Assembly (NCBI RefSeq): GCF_017872555.1
Contig: NZ_JAEDOX010000010.1
Span: forward strand, 62,001-126,000
Source of the DNA: Ruegeria sp. HKCCSA071
GTDB taxonomy: Bacteria; Pseudomonadota; Alphaproteobacteria; Rhodobacterales; Rhodobacteraceae
Direction: 5' to 3'
Length of the DNA: 64,000 bases
Shown here in pieces: positions 62,390 through 64,000 of this stretch. The notes below the pieces were generated by a model. The model made no database searches. It had not been told where the DNA came from and saw only the letters and a list, made by a program, of their open reading frames with translations. The position numbers were made by a program, and so were the translations under genes. Position 1 is the first letter of the stretch, and each line of letters opens with the position of its first letter.

Positions 62390-64000
62390 GTGCTAATAGA
62401 TCAAATTGAAACGTCCAGATCATATATCCCAAACGACGCAGACTGGAACCTGATATACAAGGTTCTGCCGGGCGAGGCGAAGATTGCAGACCCATCTGTC
62501 ATTAACCCTCATTTCGAATGTATCGAGGTGACCGACAACACGGTTCTGCCGGCAAGCGGCATGTATGTAGTTCTGCGCGGTGTGGTTCAGCTGCGGCAGA
62601 ATGGAAACCCTTTGGCCAGCGCGGATGTCGGTGACTATTTCTATGAAGAGCACCTTCAGATATCAGACATTCCCGTCAGCCTCGAAGCGCTTGCGCTGGA
62701 CGGATCGCGGCTGGCTTTTCTGTCCAGCGAGAACTGGCGTCAGATACCAGAGGAAATCCGGCAACCCTGCTTCGCCACGATGTTCGGCGATCTGGTCAGT
62801 GTTCAATTGCAGAACTTCCAGCAGCCGATCAATTGTTGCAGCGTAACGGCTGCCGCCCTCAGCATGTCCGCGTTGGGCTTCAGTTGCGAAGTGAACGACA
62901 TTTTCCGTGAATGCGCGCTGCCTTCGTCTTTCGTCGTCAATGACGGTATCTCACTGGGTGAGCTGTTTGACGTCGCCTGTACCTACATTCATTCGCAGGG
63001 CTTGCGGGACAGTGTTCAGGTTCAGGCCTATTTCATGGACGAGGACACGACAAACGTGCAGCTGTTGCTGGATGCGATTGACGAATCCAACCGGCTGGGT
63101 GGTGACAACGATATTCTGGTTGCGAATTTTCAGGTCGGCGTCGCCCATGGCAAAGCGAATATGCCGGGCGGGCATTTTGCCGTCATCGCCAAGTGCAACC
63201 CAAGCACTGGGCTGGTGCACATGATGGACGTACATCCTGAGAAATACGGCAAGCTTTGGGTTACAACCGCAGACCGGCTTTGGAAGGCGATGTCGGACCG
63301 TGATGGAACCTCGATGCGGTCGCGTGGTATTTTACGCTTCTCGGCGCGTGCCGCAGTCAAAACGCATCTGAAGACATTCAAGCAACGATGCAACTATGTC
63401 GACAGCACACTCTATCTGGCGAAAGACCCCAAGAAACGGCGCAACCTGTTCCGCCGCGCCACTCCGAACATGAACTCCTTGGGTGTTTTGGTGGAAAGCC
63501 TCGCCATTCACGGCGACGACAAGGTGGACGAAGACGAGCTGCTGCGGGCCACCGAAGCCTCTTTCACGGATGTTGTCTCACGGGTGGCCACGGCCGCGGA
63601 CATGCACGACATGGCCCAGAAATACCTGAACGGGTCCGAAAACGTGCACCTGAGCAGTTCACTTCGCAGTTTCGGAACGCGCGAGGACACATCGATCGTT
63701 ACCCCCGAAGACTGGTTCAAGATGCAACTTCAGGGCCTGGACGCCATTGCGGACCGTCACCTGATGATCAATATCGACTTTAATCGGGTAACCGGGATCG
63801 AAGCCATCCGCCCGCCGGTAAACGTTTACCGGGAAACCGCTTTGCTCGAAGAATTCTGGTGTCTGTGTATCGCATATGATGAAGCAACCGACCTTGTGAC
63901 GATTGTCGATATGAGCCCCGCAACGTCACAGGTCTGGCAAGCCCCCCGCGGCAACATATTCCGCGGCCTGCGCAATCTGGAAGATCCGGCGTTGCTGGTG
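62390..64000 (+). CDS. cNMP-binding-like domain fused to two phytochelatin-synthase-like peptidase domains (3' end outside window)
   Basis: The frame stays open from GTG 62390 to the window edge (537 residues). Residues about 40-125 resemble a cyclic-nucleotide-binding beta-roll (SGMYVVLRGVVQLRQNGNPL, ADVGDYFYEE). Residues about 140-320 look like a phytochelatin-synthase-type papain fold: Cys149/Cys150 (INCCSVTAAALSMSALGF), His262 (GGHFAVIAKC) and Asp280 (LVHMMDVHPEKYGKLWV). The His-Asp spacing of 18 equals that of known enzymes. Residues about 350-530 repeat the pattern but Cys is missing and His is Phe489; Asp507 remains. First in-frame ATG is far inside, so GTG is required. Confidence 0.72.
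   Translation, partial: MLIDQIETSRSYIPNDADWNLIYKVLPGEAKIADPSVINPHFECIEVTDNTVLPASGMYVVLRGVVQLRQNGNPLASADVGDYFYEEHLQISDIPVSLEALALDGSRLAFLSSENWRQIPEEIRQPCFATMFGDLVSVQLQNFQQPINCCSVTAAALSMSALGFSCEVNDIFRECALPSSFVVNDGISLGELFDVACTYIHSQGLRDSVQVQAYFMDEDTTNVQLLLDAIDESNRLGGDNDILVANFQVGVAHGKANMPGGHFAVIAKCNPSTGLVHMMDVHPEKYGKLWVTTADRLWKAMSDRDGTSMRSRGILRFSARAAVKTHLKTFKQRCNYVDSTLYLAKDPKKRRNLFRRATPNMNSLGVLVESLAIHGDDKVDEDELLRATEASFTDVVSRVATAADMHDMAQKYLNGSENVHLSSSLRSFGTREDTSIVTPEDWFKMQLQGLDAIADRHLMINIDFNRVTGIEAIRPPVNVYRETALLEEFWCLCIAYDEATDLVTIVDMSPATSQVWQAPRGNIFRGLRNLEDPALLV

Overview
The window looks like a chromosomal segment of a marine alphaproteobacterium of the Roseobacter group (Rhodobacteraceae). The evidence is moderately high GC, short intergenic gaps, many ATGA/TGATG stop-start overlaps, a Roseobacter-type gene content (glcDEF, rnd-kdsD-lptCAB-hpf-ptsN, flhA-fliR-flhB, glnK-amtB, DUF1523, a Branch-type glycosyltransferase with a C-terminal extension) and a ROSE-type thermosensor. 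The genus cannot be fixed from the sequence alone. I saw no rRNA, tRNA, CRISPR array or insertion sequence.

Layout. 1-5.7 kb: start of a proline iminopeptidase, ubiG, a MarR regulator, a nitrilase-family amidase/grxC/comF run, a methyltransferase and hemH. 5.4-12 kb: envelope genes (L,D-transpeptidase, CAP lipoprotein) and a leftward operon rnd-kdsD-lptC-lptA-lptB-hpf-ptsN. 12-14.1 kb: a CsoR-type metal sensor with an efflux MFS carrying a His-rich tail, and an Lrp regulator. 14.2-20.5 kb: a flagellar fragment (transglycosylase, flhA, fliR, flhB, small ORF, truncated flgL, flgI) with an apparent deletion scar. 20.6-28.2 kb: a leftward operon of mostly unnamed genes built around a AAA+ ATPase and a TelA-like coiled-coil protein, carrying two AT-richer membrane-protein genes at two internal junctions. 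28.5-33.5 kb: succinate-semialdehyde dehydrogenase, a DMT transporter, hsp20 under a heat-shock promoter and RNA thermometer, and two tandem trypsin-like proteases. 33.6-37.5 kb: the glycolate oxidase operon glcDEF with a GntR-type operator. 37.5-41.6 kb: DUF599 protein, flavodoxin, rlmH, rsfS and a mechanosensitive channel. 41.8-50.2 kb: leuC, leuD and leuB interspersed with unrelated genes. 50.3-59.4 kb: PBP1A, glnK-amtB, an aspartate-type aminotransferase with sseA, an XRE-cupin regulator and ilvD. 59.5-64 kb: a sulfotransferase, a Branch-family glycosyltransferase and, running off the end, a large gene encoding a cyclic-nucleotide-binding-like domain fused to a phytochelatin-synthase-like cysteine peptidase and a second, degenerate copy of it.

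Most of the window is housekeeping: envelope biogenesis (lpt, kdsD, PBP1A, transpeptidase), branched-chain amino acid synthesis (leuBCD, ilvD), nitrogen sensing (glnK-amtB, ptsN) and C2 metabolism (glcDEF). The parts most worth a second look are the open-ended peptidase gene at 62390-64000, the AAA+/TelA-like operon with its two inserted genes, the flagellar deletion scar near 19.02 kb, and the heat-shock promoter plus ROSE-like leader of hsp20.
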